This document shows positions 1-7,932 of a stretch of 64,000 nt of DNA, piece after piece. A program made the translations under genes and the position numbers. Within the stretch, counting starts at the first letter, position 1, and each line of letters opens with the position of its first letter. This stretch comes from MED-G17 sp963991985 (lineage in GTDB: Bacteria > Bacteroidota > Bacteroidia > NS11-12g > UBA9320): the NCBI GenBank assembly GCA_963991985.1, contig CAXDRX010000005.1, positions 1 through 64,000 of the forward strand, read 5' to 3'. The notes below the pieces were generated by a model. That model saw nothing but the letters and a program-made list of their open reading frames with translations. It had not been told where the DNA came from and searched no databases.

Positions 1-2
1 GG

Positions 3-368
3 ATTGAGAATCAAAATATAAAGGAATATCCGGGTACCTATGAAGAATTTGTTGATTGGAGGAACAGGTTTACGCATTCTTCATCAAATGAGAAAGAAGC
101 CGCATTCAACAAAAAAAGTACGAATGTCAAGAAAAAGGAAAATTTGCTTAAAAAGGATGACAAGGATATCGAGAAGCAAATTGAAAATTACGAAAATCAA
201 TTGTTTGAATACAGACAGTCATTGCTACTTATTGAACAAGACATGGCGAGTGAAAAGAATTACAGAAACCCTGAAAAAATGAAAAAATTGAACCAAAATA
301 AAAGTAGTCTTCTCAAACTATCACAAAAACTTGAAAAAGAAATAGAAGTACTTTATTGTCAACTTTAA
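3..368 (+). CDS. ABC-F family ATPase, C-terminal end (5' end outside window)
   Basis: Open from the window edge; only the last ~121 residues are present. The visible part begins with a YPGTYEEF-like segment, the stretch that follows the second ATPase domain in ABC-F proteins (Uup/EttA type). A Lys-rich linker and a charged coiled coil of about 70 residues follow, running to the stop. ABC-F proteins are soluble tandem ATPases that act on ribosomes rather than in transport; the C-terminal coiled coil is typical of Uup-like members. The last residues (about EVLYCQL) overlap the open frame of a truncated WD40 gene, so the native end of this gene may have been altered. Both ATPase domains lie outside the window, so the subfamily cannot be assigned. 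Confidence 0.7.
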   Translation: MENQNIKEYPGTYEEFVDWRNRFTHSSSNEKEAAFNKKSTNVKKKENLLKKDDKDIEKQIENYENQLFEYRQSLLLIEQDMASEKNYRNPEKMKKLNQNKSSLLKLSQKLEKEIEVLYCQL

Positions 369-1165
369 TATTTTTGTATTATGGAGAAAGAAAGTACAAT
401 ATTGGTTCCGTTGATAATCAAATACAAGTACGTGCGCTAAATGACCTCAAGCTATTGAGATCAATAAAATTGCCGTTCAAGGATGCCATAGATGCGGAAA
501 TATTAGAGAATAATTTATTCATAGCTAGTTCAACGGGTTACTTATTGAAGTATGATATTGATAAATTTGAGCAATACGATGAAGTATTTACGAACAATCG
601 TATCGCTGGCTTGGAAAAGGGAAGGAATGGCAAACTTTATGCAATCGTTAACAGCAATCAAGTTGGAGAGTTGGTGCTTACGCCTAAATTAGGATTTAAG
701 ATTATTTCGGATAATTTGGGCAACATTTCCACAGTGAAGGAAATTGGCAATCAAAATATTTTAGTTGGTTCAAAGCAAGGAACCGCGAAAATTATTGATA
801 TCTCAACTGGTAAGCTCATTCAGACACTCTCAGACCATAAATCTTTCATATCTGATGTGGCTTATGATGCAGACAAAAAGAAAATTTACACATCGAGTTA
901 TGATGGTACTATAAGGGTATTTGATGAAGAAAATTTGGATGCTCAGCCAATCGAGATTAAAACACACAAAAATTGGGTAACAACCATTGAATTAAACGCA
1001 GATAAGGATGTACTTATTTCTGGAAGCCGCGATAGATCTATTTTGGCACATACTACAAATACTGAATCTCTGATTAAACGCTTAATAAATACCTTAGATG
1101 GAATTGAGTTCACCAAAGATGATTGGAATAAGTTCATTGGTAGTGACATACCAATGAGTGATTAA
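356..1165 (+). CDS. WD40-repeat protein, N-terminally truncated (probable gene remnant)
   Basis: The frame encodes about five to six WD40 blades (for example ...SSYDGTIRVFDEENL and ...SGSRDRSILAHT) and a C-terminal tail, TKDDWNKFIGSDIP, resembling the end of long Bacteroidota WD40/STAND-type proteins. No good start exists: the only options are TTG at 356 or 374, and the ATG at 381 is out of frame. The residues encoded upstream of 381 (STLIFLYYGERKYNIGS) align with a normal blade, so coding sequence really continues leftwards, but it meets a stop at about 329 and the end of the ABC-F gene. A complete propeller and any effector domain are therefore missing. I read this as the 3' part of a larger gene after a deletion; expression as a short protein from TTG remains possible. 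Confidence 0.6.
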   Translation: MSTLIFLYYGERKYNIGSVDNQIQVRALNDLKLLRSIKLPFKDAIDAEILENNLFIASSTGYLLKYDIDKFEQYDEVFTNNRIAGLEKGRNGKLYAIVNSNQVGELVLTPKLGFKIISDNLGNISTVKEIGNQNILVGSKQGTAKIIDISTGKLIQTLSDHKSFISDVAYDADKKKIYTSSYDGTIRVFDEENLDAQPIEIKTHKNWVTTIELNADKDVLISGSRDRSILAHTTNTESLIKRLINTLDGIEFTKDDWNKFIGSDIPMSD

Positions 1166-1278
1166 GGATTATTCTAAGGTATTATAGTTGTTAAATCGTT
1201 GTATTTATAATTTTCCCATAATTTATATTATGTTAACTTATGTATTGAATTATAAGTGTATCATTATCACCATACCTT

Positions 1279-2493
1279 CTACTCTTGAAGAGATTTCATT
1301 AAATTTTTCATTTGGCCAAACTTATCCATGTCCTGTGTTTTTGCATAAAGCTTTTTCATCGTTTCAGCCAAAACGTATTTATCACCGTTGCTCATTTCTG
1401 GATTTTCCAATGCAACTTCAAATTCTACCAGTGCCTTTTTGTACCAGCCTAAAATTTCTTCATATATCTTGTCTTGTTCTGCCATCGTATTGGCTTTTTC
1501 ATATTTTACTGTAAGCGGGTTGGATTGATTAACATATAAAACGCCCAAATTGTAAAAGGCATCATAATATGCCGGATCTATCTCTATTGCCAATTTATAG
1601 TCTCTTTGTGCTTCATAATAGTTGCCCAAATTGTCATGGCTCACTGCCCTTGCAAAGTAATACAACTTGTTGTCGGGGTTTGTCTCTATGGCCTCGGAGA
1701 GCTTACTCACCAGTTCTTCCGATCGACCTTGCTTGATGTAGATATCCAACTCTGCATTCAACAGAGATGTATTCTCGGGGTAATATTCTCTTGCAGATGA
1801 AAGGACTTGCAAGGCTTGCGTGGTGTCTTTCTCCAATAGGTAAATACTGACCAAATCGTTGTGGACTTTTGGTTCGTCAAATCCGCTTTCCAACAATTGT
1901 TTGATGTATTTTTTGGCTTTACCATATTCTCCTAGTGAAAAGTAAGAGCTGTATATTAGTTGATTGACAGTTTGAATGGTTAAACTTTTCATTTCCAATT
2001 CTTTCTCTTGCTCAAATGGGAAGATTTGTACAATTTTTTCCATGGAAGAAATACTTTCTTTAAAGTTTGAGTTTTGATATTGAATGATTCCTTCGTTGTA
2101 TAAGCCTAAGGCTACATTTAACAAATTAACTTTTGATTTTTCTGCGATTTTTTTCTTTTTGCTTATGTCTGTTTCTATGGCTTTAAAAAAAGACTCATAA
2201 GCCGTAAAAATGGCATCTTTATATAAAGATTTTTGTTCATCTGTTCCGTTAATATACAATTCTAAGTAAGTCAATCCTTTGTAATACCACATTTCATAAT
2301 AATTTGCAGTTTTGGTATTGTTCTGAGCTTTCTCTATCCATTCTACACATTGATTTAGGTCTGGTAATTCTGTTGTCCCTCTTTTTTCCATCTCTAATGC
2401 AACATTTTCGACAATATATTTTTGTGCAAAAACATTATTAGCACAAATGGTTGAGATAAAAATGATTAATAAAAATTTAGTTATACTTTCCAT
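1279..2493 (-). CDS. Secreted TPR-repeat protein downstream of gyrA
   Basis: 404 aa with a signal peptide (hydrophobic stretch then CANNVFAQ) and tetratricopeptide repeats over roughly residues 140-350, for example the NPDNKLYYFARAVSHDNLGN and IDPAYYDAFYNLGVLYV units. TPR arrays mediate protein-protein contacts; the signal peptide places it in the periplasm or on the outer membrane. It starts 43 bp after the gyrA stop on the same strand, so it is probably co-transcribed with gyrA, an arrangement I recall from other Bacteroidota genomes. No catalytic domain is visible and the partner is unknown. Confidence 0.8.
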   Translation of the reverse strand: MESITKFLLIIFISTICANNVFAQKYIVENVALEMEKRGTTELPDLNQCVEWIEKAQNNTKTANYYEMWYYKGLTYLELYINGTDEQKSLYKDAIFTAYESFFKAIETDISKKKKIAEKSKVNLLNVALGLYNEGIIQYQNSNFKESISSMEKIVQIFPFEQEKELEMKSLTIQTVNQLIYSSYFSLGEYGKAKKYIKQLLESGFDEPKVHNDLVSIYLLEKDTTQALQVLSSAREYYPENTSLLNAELDIYIKQGRSEELVSKLSEAIETNPDNKLYYFARAVSHDNLGNYYEAQRDYKLAIEIDPAYYDAFYNLGVLYVNQSNPLTVKYEKANTMAEQDKIYEEILGWYKKALVEFEVALENPEMSNGDKYVLAETMKKLYAKTQDMDKFGQMKNLMKSLQE

Positions 2494-2536
2494 CGACTGT
2501 GTGAATGATTTTCTTCAAATATAATGCCACATTATG

Positions 2537-5044
2537 TTACTCCTCTTGGTTTTCTACAAAATCATTAGGGTTGTTTTCATTTTCTGTCTCCTCTGATTCT
2601 TGCTTTACCACTTTGGCAACTGCTGCAATCTCATCACCATCTTTTAATTTCATCAACCGAACACCTTGGGTTGACCGGCCCATTTCGCGAATACCTTCTA
2701 TTGGTGTTCTAATGGCAATACCGGACTTCAATATAATCATCAAGTCATCTTCTTCGCTCACGTTTTTCAAACCAATTAGGTTTCCTGTTTTTTCGGTAAT
2801 AGACAATGTTTTTACGCCTTTCCCTCCTCTTTTAATTTTTGAATACTCTTGAATATTGGTTCTTTTTCCATACCCTTTGGACGAGACGACCAAAATCGAA
2901 TCATTCTCTCTATCCGCTATTGTAATCATCCCAACCACTTCGTCATTTTTATTTTCAAGACGAACTCCCGTGACCCCTGCAGCTGTTCTGCCCATTGATC
3001 TTGCATCATTTTCGTCAAAACGAATGGTTTTGCCAGATTTTTTGGCGAGCATTATGTCTTTGTTGCCATCTGTTAGCTTTGCGGCCAATAATTCATCCCC
3101 ATCTTTTATCGTTATCGCGTTGATTCCATTGGTTCTCGGACGAGAATAACTTCTTAGCGAGGTTTTCTTTACTATCCCATTTTTGGTGCACATAATGATA
3201 TAATGAGAGTCAAGGTAATCCTCATCTTTTAAATTGGCCACTGTCAAGAAGGCTTTTATTTTGTCCTCTTTGGGTATATCAATTAGGTTTTGAATGGCTC
3301 TACCTTTGGTGTTTTTACCACCTTCTGGGATTTCATACACTTTTTGCCAATAACATCTTCCCATTTCCGTGAAATAAAGCATATAGTTGTGTGCGTTGGC
3401 AATGAATAGGTGCTCAGTAAAATCTTCGTCCCGATGGCGAACCCCTTTATTCCCGACGCCTCCTCTACCCTGCGCTTTGTATTCTTCCAGAGAAGTTCGC
3501 TTGATATAACCCATATGGGAAATGGTTAAAACAACTTGTTCGTTGGGGATAAGATCTTCGATATTTAAATCATTTGCGCTGTATTCTATCGTTGAACGTC
3601 TTTCATCTCCATGTCTTGTTTGGACTTCTTCAAGTTCCTCTTTGATGATGGTCATTCTCCGATTTTTGTCTGATAAAATTGCTTCCAAATCCTCTATAAG
3701 CTCCATTAAATTGGCATATTCAGCTCTAATTTTATCCATTTCAAGACCAGTGAGTCTTTGGAGACGCATGTCCAAAATCGCCTTTGCTTGAATCTCTGAT
3801 AAGCCAAATTGTTGAATCAATCCTTCTTTGGCAACATCTGGAGATTTCGAATTTCGAATGAGCGCAATGACATTGTCAAGGTTGTCCAAAGCAATGATAA
3901 GACCTTCAAGAATATGCGCTCTTTTCTTTGCCTCCTCCAATTCATATTCAGTTCTTTTGACAACGACTTCATGGCGATGGTCAACAAAATGAACAATCAT
4001 ATCTTTTAAATTGAGCATTTTGGGTCTGCCTTTTACTAGAGCGATGTTATTGACTGAAAATGAAGACTGAAGTGGTGTGTATTTAAACAATTTGTTTAAT
4101 ACAATATTGGGAATAGCATCCTTTTTTAAATCAAAAACAATGCGTAAACCACTTCTACCTGACTCATCTCGTGCGTCAGAAATACCATCCAATACTTTTT
4201 CTTCTACCAAAGCACTTGTTCGGATTAAGATGGACCCAGGGCTGGTTTGGTATGGGATTTCTGTAATAACGATTTGTTCTTTTCCAGTTTTTGTTTCTTC
4301 GAAATGCGCTTTTGCTCGCATCACGACTCTCCCCTTCCCTGTTTCAAAAGCTGACTTTACTCCCTCATAGCCATAAATAATTCCACCAGTAGGAAAATCT
4401 GGTGCTTTGATGTGCTCCATCAATTCTTCTATTTCAATATCATGATTGTCTATGTAAGCTTTTATACCGTTTACCACTTCCGATAAATTGTGAGGCGCCA
4501 TATTGGTCGCCATTCCCACTGCAATACCAGAAGCACCATTGATGAGCAAGTTGGGGATTTTGGAAGGCAAAACCTCAGGCTCGGTAAGTGATTCATCAAA
4601 ATTGGGTCTAAAGTCTACCGTATTTTTATCGATATCTGCAAGCATATCCTCAGCCAACTTTCGCATTCTTGCTTCAGTATATCTCATGGCAGCTGGAGGA
4701 TCATTATCTATCGACCCAAAATTTCCTTGCCCATCCACTAGCATGTATCTCATACTCCATTCTTGCGCCATACGCACCATGGTGTCATAAACAGAGCTAT
4801 CCCCATGAGGATGATACTTTCCAAGAACTTCTCCTACAATTCTTGCCGATTTTTTATACGCCCTTCCTGAACCAAGGCCCAAATCTAACATTCCATAAAG
4901 CACCCTTCTGTGGACAGGCTTCATTCCGTCCCTAACATCAGGGAGGGCTCGAGAAACAATGACAGACATCGAATAATCGATATAGGCTGTCTTCATTTCT
5001 TCTTCGATATTTATTGGAACGATTTTTTCGTTTTGATGATTCAT
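2537..5044 (-). CDS. gyrA: DNA gyrase subunit A
   Basis: GyrA breaks and rejoins DNA in the A2B2 gyrase that introduces negative supercoils. Starting at the ATG at 5044 gives about 835 aa, and the catalytic tyrosine (AAMRYTE) falls at residue 122 and the quinolone-region Ser and Asp (HGDSSVYDT) at 83 and 87, the same numbers as in E. coli; this supports 5044 over the upstream TTG at 5065. The C-terminal beta-pinwheel carries QGRGGVG where E. coli has the GyrA box QRRGGKG, the usual Bacteroidota form as I recall it, and a second similar motif KRGGKG further on. The tail is acidic. It is head-to-head with parC; a TPR gene follows. Confidence 0.97.
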   Translation of the reverse strand: MNHQNEKIVPINIEEEMKTAYIDYSMSVIVSRALPDVRDGMKPVHRRVLYGMLDLGLGSGRAYKKSARIVGEVLGKYHPHGDSSVYDTMVRMAQEWSMRYMLVDGQGNFGSIDNDPPAAMRYTEARMRKLAEDMLADIDKNTVDFRPNFDESLTEPEVLPSKIPNLLINGASGIAVGMATNMAPHNLSEVVNGIKAYIDNHDIEIEELMEHIKAPDFPTGGIIYGYEGVKSAFETGKGRVVMRAKAHFEETKTGKEQIVITEIPYQTSPGSILIRTSALVEEKVLDGISDARDESGRSGLRIVFDLKKDAIPNIVLNKLFKYTPLQSSFSVNNIALVKGRPKMLNLKDMIVHFVDHRHEVVVKRTEYELEEAKKRAHILEGLIIALDNLDNVIALIRNSKSPDVAKEGLIQQFGLSEIQAKAILDMRLQRLTGLEMDKIRAEYANLMELIEDLEAILSDKNRRMTIIKEELEEVQTRHGDERRSTIEYSANDLNIEDLIPNEQVVLTISHMGYIKRTSLEEYKAQGRGGVGNKGVRHRDEDFTEHLFIANAHNYMLYFTEMGRCYWQKVYEIPEGGKNTKGRAIQNLIDIPKEDKIKAFLTVANLKDEDYLDSHYIIMCTKNGIVKKTSLRSYSRPRTNGINAITIKDGDELLAAKLTDGNKDIMLAKKSGKTIRFDENDARSMGRTAAGVTGVRLENKNDEVVGMITIADRENDSILVVSSKGYGKRTNIQEYSKIKRGGKGVKTLSITEKTGNLIGLKNVSEEDDLMIILKSGIAIRTPIEGIREMGRSTQGVRLMKLKDGDEIAAVAKVVKQESEETENENNPNDFVENQEE

Positions 5045-5220
5045 CTGATGAAAATAAATAGGCAATATAGTGAACTGAACGAAAGCAGCATAAGCTTATG
5101 CAAAGGTTATATCCACAAGTTTTAATATTTTTTTAATATTGATCTAATTGTCTTTTGGTATCATCAATTCTTTACATTTTGTGAATAACCTACGTTACTT
5201 TTTTTGCTATTTGCACAGTC
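5045..5220. promoter_or_regulatory. gyrA/parC divergent control region with DnaA-box-like sites
   Basis: This 176-bp region separates the gyrA and parC start codons and must hold both promoters. TGTGAATAA at 5180-5188 is the reverse complement of TTATTCACA, a full match to the DnaA box consensus TTATNCACA. ATATCCACA at 5109-5117 differs from TTATCCACA at one position. On the gyrA strand AACCTTTG is a one-mismatch match to the Bacteroidota -7 element; near parC the -7 is degenerate. Binding by DnaA is inference. Confidence 0.4.
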
Positions 5221-7815
5221 ATGGAGCACGACAAATCCTCTTTTACAGACCTTCAAAAAAACAGTGATGAAGGAGGTGCTGTGAGGTCGATGTACAAAGA
5301 ATGGTTTCTAGACTATGCCAGTTATGTTATTCTAGAGCGAGCAGTTCCAGCTATTGACGATGGTTTAAAACCTGTCCAAAGGCGCATTTTGCACAGCATG
5401 AAAGAGATGGATGATGGTCGATTCAATAAAGTGGCAAATGTTATTGGCAATACCATGAAATACCATCCTCATGGTGATGCAGCTATTGGTGATGCGATTG
5501 TCAATTTAGGTCAAAAAAACCTTCTCATTGAAACCCAAGGAAATTGGGGAGATGTGAGAACAGGTGATCGGGCTGCGGCGCCAAGATATATTGAAGCTCG
5601 ATTGTCTAAGTTTGCCTTAGAGGTAGCATTCAACCCAGATACAACGGATTGGCAGCAAAGTTATGATGGAAGAAACAAAGAGCCCATTGTGCTGCCGATG
5701 AAATTCCCATTGTTATTGGCACAAGGAGTTGAAGGAATTGCGGTGGGTCTTTCCACCAAAATAATGCCGCACAATTTCATAGAATTGATAGACGCTTCTA
5801 TTAAGTATCTTCAAGGTAAATCTTTTAGACTTCTCCCCGACTTCCTTACGGGAGGGAGCATGGAAGCTTCAGATTATAATGATGGCAAACGAGGTGGAAA
5901 AATTCGTTTGCGAGCAACCATCGAAGAATTGGATAAAAAAACATTGATCATAACGGAGATACCATACGGGACAACAACATCAAGTGTCATTGACTCCATC
6001 ATCAAGGCAAATGAGAAAGGAAAAATTAAAATCAAAAAAGTCGTTGACAACACGGCGGAGAAGCTAGAAATAGAAATTCAATTCCCAAACAATGTAGACA
6101 TTTATAAAGCCAAAGATGCATTGTATGCTTTCACAGACTGTGAGATTAGTATTTCCCCGAATGCGTGCATTATAATTGATGAAAAGCCACATTTTATAGG
6201 AATTAGTGATGTGCTAAAGACCAATGTTGACCAGTCCGTTGATCTTTTGAAACTTGAGTTGGAGATAAAACTAAATAACTTGCAAGAAAAATGGCATTTT
6301 AGCAGTCTTGAAAAGATTTTTATTGAAAATAAAATTTATCGAAACATAGAAGAGGCAAGAACATTTGAACAAATTATTGAAATTATTGATCAAGGTTTAA
6401 CTCCATTCAAAAAACAACTATTAAGAGAAGTAAAGAGAGAGGATATTGTCAAACTAACCGAAATTAAAATAAAGAGAATTTCGAAATATGACTCATTTAA
6501 AGCAGACGAGCAGATCATACAGCTCGAAAATGAAATTGAAGAGGTCAAAAATCATCTAAACCACCTCATTGATTTTGCGATTCAATATTTTCAATCTCTC
6601 AAAAAAAAATATGGGAAAGGCCGTGAGCGTAAAACAAAAATTACAGAAATGGCGAGCATTAAAGCGACCAAAGTTGCCATGGCCAATGAAAAGCTATACA
6701 TCAACAAAGAGGAAGGTTTTGTGGGCTACGGCATTAAAAAAGCAGCATATGTTGAGGATTGTTCTGACATAGACAATATCATCGTTTTTAGAGAAGACGG
6801 AAGCTATTTGGTTAGCAAGGTGTCTGAAAAAGCATGGTTTGGAAACAACATTCTTCACGTGGAAGTCTGGAGAAAGAACAACAAAAGAAAGATTTACAAT
6901 GCTGTTTATAAAGATGGGAAAACTGATATTTCATATGTCAAAAGATTTTATGTTGATTCCATTACAAGAGACAAGGATTACAGTATAGCTCAAAACAATC
7001 CCAACTCAAAAGTCCTTTATTTTAGTTCCAACCCCAATGGAGAGGCTGAAACAATTTCAGTTTTTCTTCATCATTCAAGCAAAGCAAGAATCAAAAATTT
7101 TGAGTTTGATTTTTCCAAATTGGATATCAAAGGAAGAAATTCTAAAGGAAATATTTTGAGCAAACATAGGGTCCGAAAGATTGACTTGAAAAAAGAAGGA
7201 ACAAGCACTTTAGGTGGCAGAATGGTATATTATGACAAAAGTACAGGCCGAATATACTTTGATGAAAGGGGCGAAAAAATTGGCTCATTCCAGGGAGGTG
7301 ATCTTGTTTTGGCAATCTACAAAGCAGGAGATTACGAGCTTTTCAATCCAAGTGATTTGAGACAATTTAAACCTGAAGAGTTGATTGGATTGTATAAATT
7401 TTTGCCTCATGGTGTTTTAACAGCGGTCTACAAAGACGGGAAGACAAAGCAGGTAATGATGAAAAGATTTTCGATTGAAACAATGACCAAAAATCAAAGA
7501 TTTCTATTCTTAAGGGACGAGAAAGGTAGTAAACTTCTTTTTGCAAGTTTCAATAGGAAAGTTTTATTGGAAATAACAAGTGTGAAGGCCGCTGGCCAAA
7601 AGATAATTCAACAAATAGATCCTGAGGCATTTATTGAAGTTAAGGGTTGGAAAAGTATTGGAAATAAGATTTCCTACGATAAATTTCAAAAATTAAATGT
7701 TTTAAAAAATGAAGAAATGCAACCGGAGGATGATGCTCCAATAGACAAAATTACGAGAGGAACAAATGAGGAAACAGAGATAGAAAGTGAAGATCCTCAA
7801 ATGCGGTTGTTGTAA
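5221..7815 (+). CDS. parC: DNA topoisomerase IV subunit A (ParC-type)
   Basis: 864 aa type IIA topoisomerase A subunit that decatenates replicated chromosomes together with ParE. The catalytic tyrosine is Y123 in AAAPRYIEAR, and the quinolone-region motif is HPHGDAAIGDA, with Ala where E. coli ParC has Ser80. A long coiled-coil section (about residues 370-470) and a divergent C-terminal domain follow; the protein ends in an acidic tail. The sequence resembles the ParC-like subunit of Bacteroidota rather than gyrase A. parE is often next to parC, but no parE lies in this window. The ATG at 5221 is the first good start; the stop is 5 bp before the tRNA-Leu gene on the other strand. Confidence 0.93.
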   Translation: MEHDKSSFTDLQKNSDEGGAVRSMYKEWFLDYASYVILERAVPAIDDGLKPVQRRILHSMKEMDDGRFNKVANVIGNTMKYHPHGDAAIGDAIVNLGQKNLLIETQGNWGDVRTGDRAAAPRYIEARLSKFALEVAFNPDTTDWQQSYDGRNKEPIVLPMKFPLLLAQGVEGIAVGLSTKIMPHNFIELIDASIKYLQGKSFRLLPDFLTGGSMEASDYNDGKRGGKIRLRATIEELDKKTLIITEIPYGTTTSSVIDSIIKANEKGKIKIKKVVDNTAEKLEIEIQFPNNVDIYKAKDALYAFTDCEISISPNACIIIDEKPHFIGISDVLKTNVDQSVDLLKLELEIKLNNLQEKWHFSSLEKIFIENKIYRNIEEARTFEQIIEIIDQGLTPFKKQLLREVKREDIVKLTEIKIKRISKYDSFKADEQIIQLENEIEEVKNHLNHLIDFAIQYFQSLKKKYGKGRERKTKITEMASIKATKVAMANEKLYINKEEGFVGYGIKKAAYVEDCSDIDNIIVFREDGSYLVSKVSEKAWFGNNILHVEVWRKNNKRKIYNAVYKDGKTDISYVKRFYVDSITRDKDYSIAQNNPNSKVLYFSSNPNGEAETISVFLHHSSKARIKNFEFDFSKLDIKGRNSKGNILSKHRVRKIDLKKEGTSTLGGRMVYYDKSTGRIYFDERGEKIGSFQGGDLVLAIYKAGDYELFNPSDLRQFKPEELIGLYKFLPHGVLTAVYKDGKTKQVMMKRFSIETMTKNQRFLFLRDEKGSKLLFASFNRKVLLEITSVKAAGQKIIQQIDPEAFIEVKGWKSIGNKISYDKFQKLNVLKNEEMQPEDDAPIDKITRGTNEETEIESEDPQMRLL

Positions 7816-7820
7816 ACCAG

Positions 7821-7904
7821 TGCCTGGAACAAGACTCGAACTTGCACGGCCTTAAGGCCACCACCCCCTCAAGATGGCGTGTCTACCAATTCCACCACCC
7901 AGGC
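7821..7904 (-). tRNA. tRNA-Leu (anticodon GAG)
   Basis: Reading the minus strand, 84 nt fold as a class II tRNA. The acceptor stem GCCTGGG pairs with TCCAGGC (one G-T pair) and the discriminator is A. The D arm contains GGAATTGGTAGAC, the anticodon stem CCATC pairs with GGTGG, and the 7-nt loop TTGAGGG gives anticodon GAG. A leucine-type variable arm (GTGGCCTTAAGGCCGTGC region) and a T arm with GTTCGAGTC complete it. CCA is not encoded (CTG follows the discriminator). It lies 28 bp downstream of the VPS10-like gene on the same strand, so it may be read from that transcript. Confidence 0.96.
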
Positions 7905-7932
7905 ATGGGGCAAATTTACATGTTTTGCTGCC

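Noticed and set aside
369..376. Exact TAnnTTTG box (TATTTTTG) 4 bp before the ATG at 381
   Set aside because: That ATG is out of frame with the WD40 protein and leads to a stop within about 20 codons; the box lies in sequence that aligns as WD40 coding, so it is probably chance.
3522..3791. Open frames on the opposite strand of gyrA, uvrA and other long genes
   Set aside because: They lie antisense to strongly conserved genes, have no recognisable domains and no promoter context.
5045..5065. TTG start extending GyrA by seven residues
   Set aside because: The ATG at 5044 puts Tyr122, Ser83 and Asp87 at the E. coli positions, so the extension is not needed.
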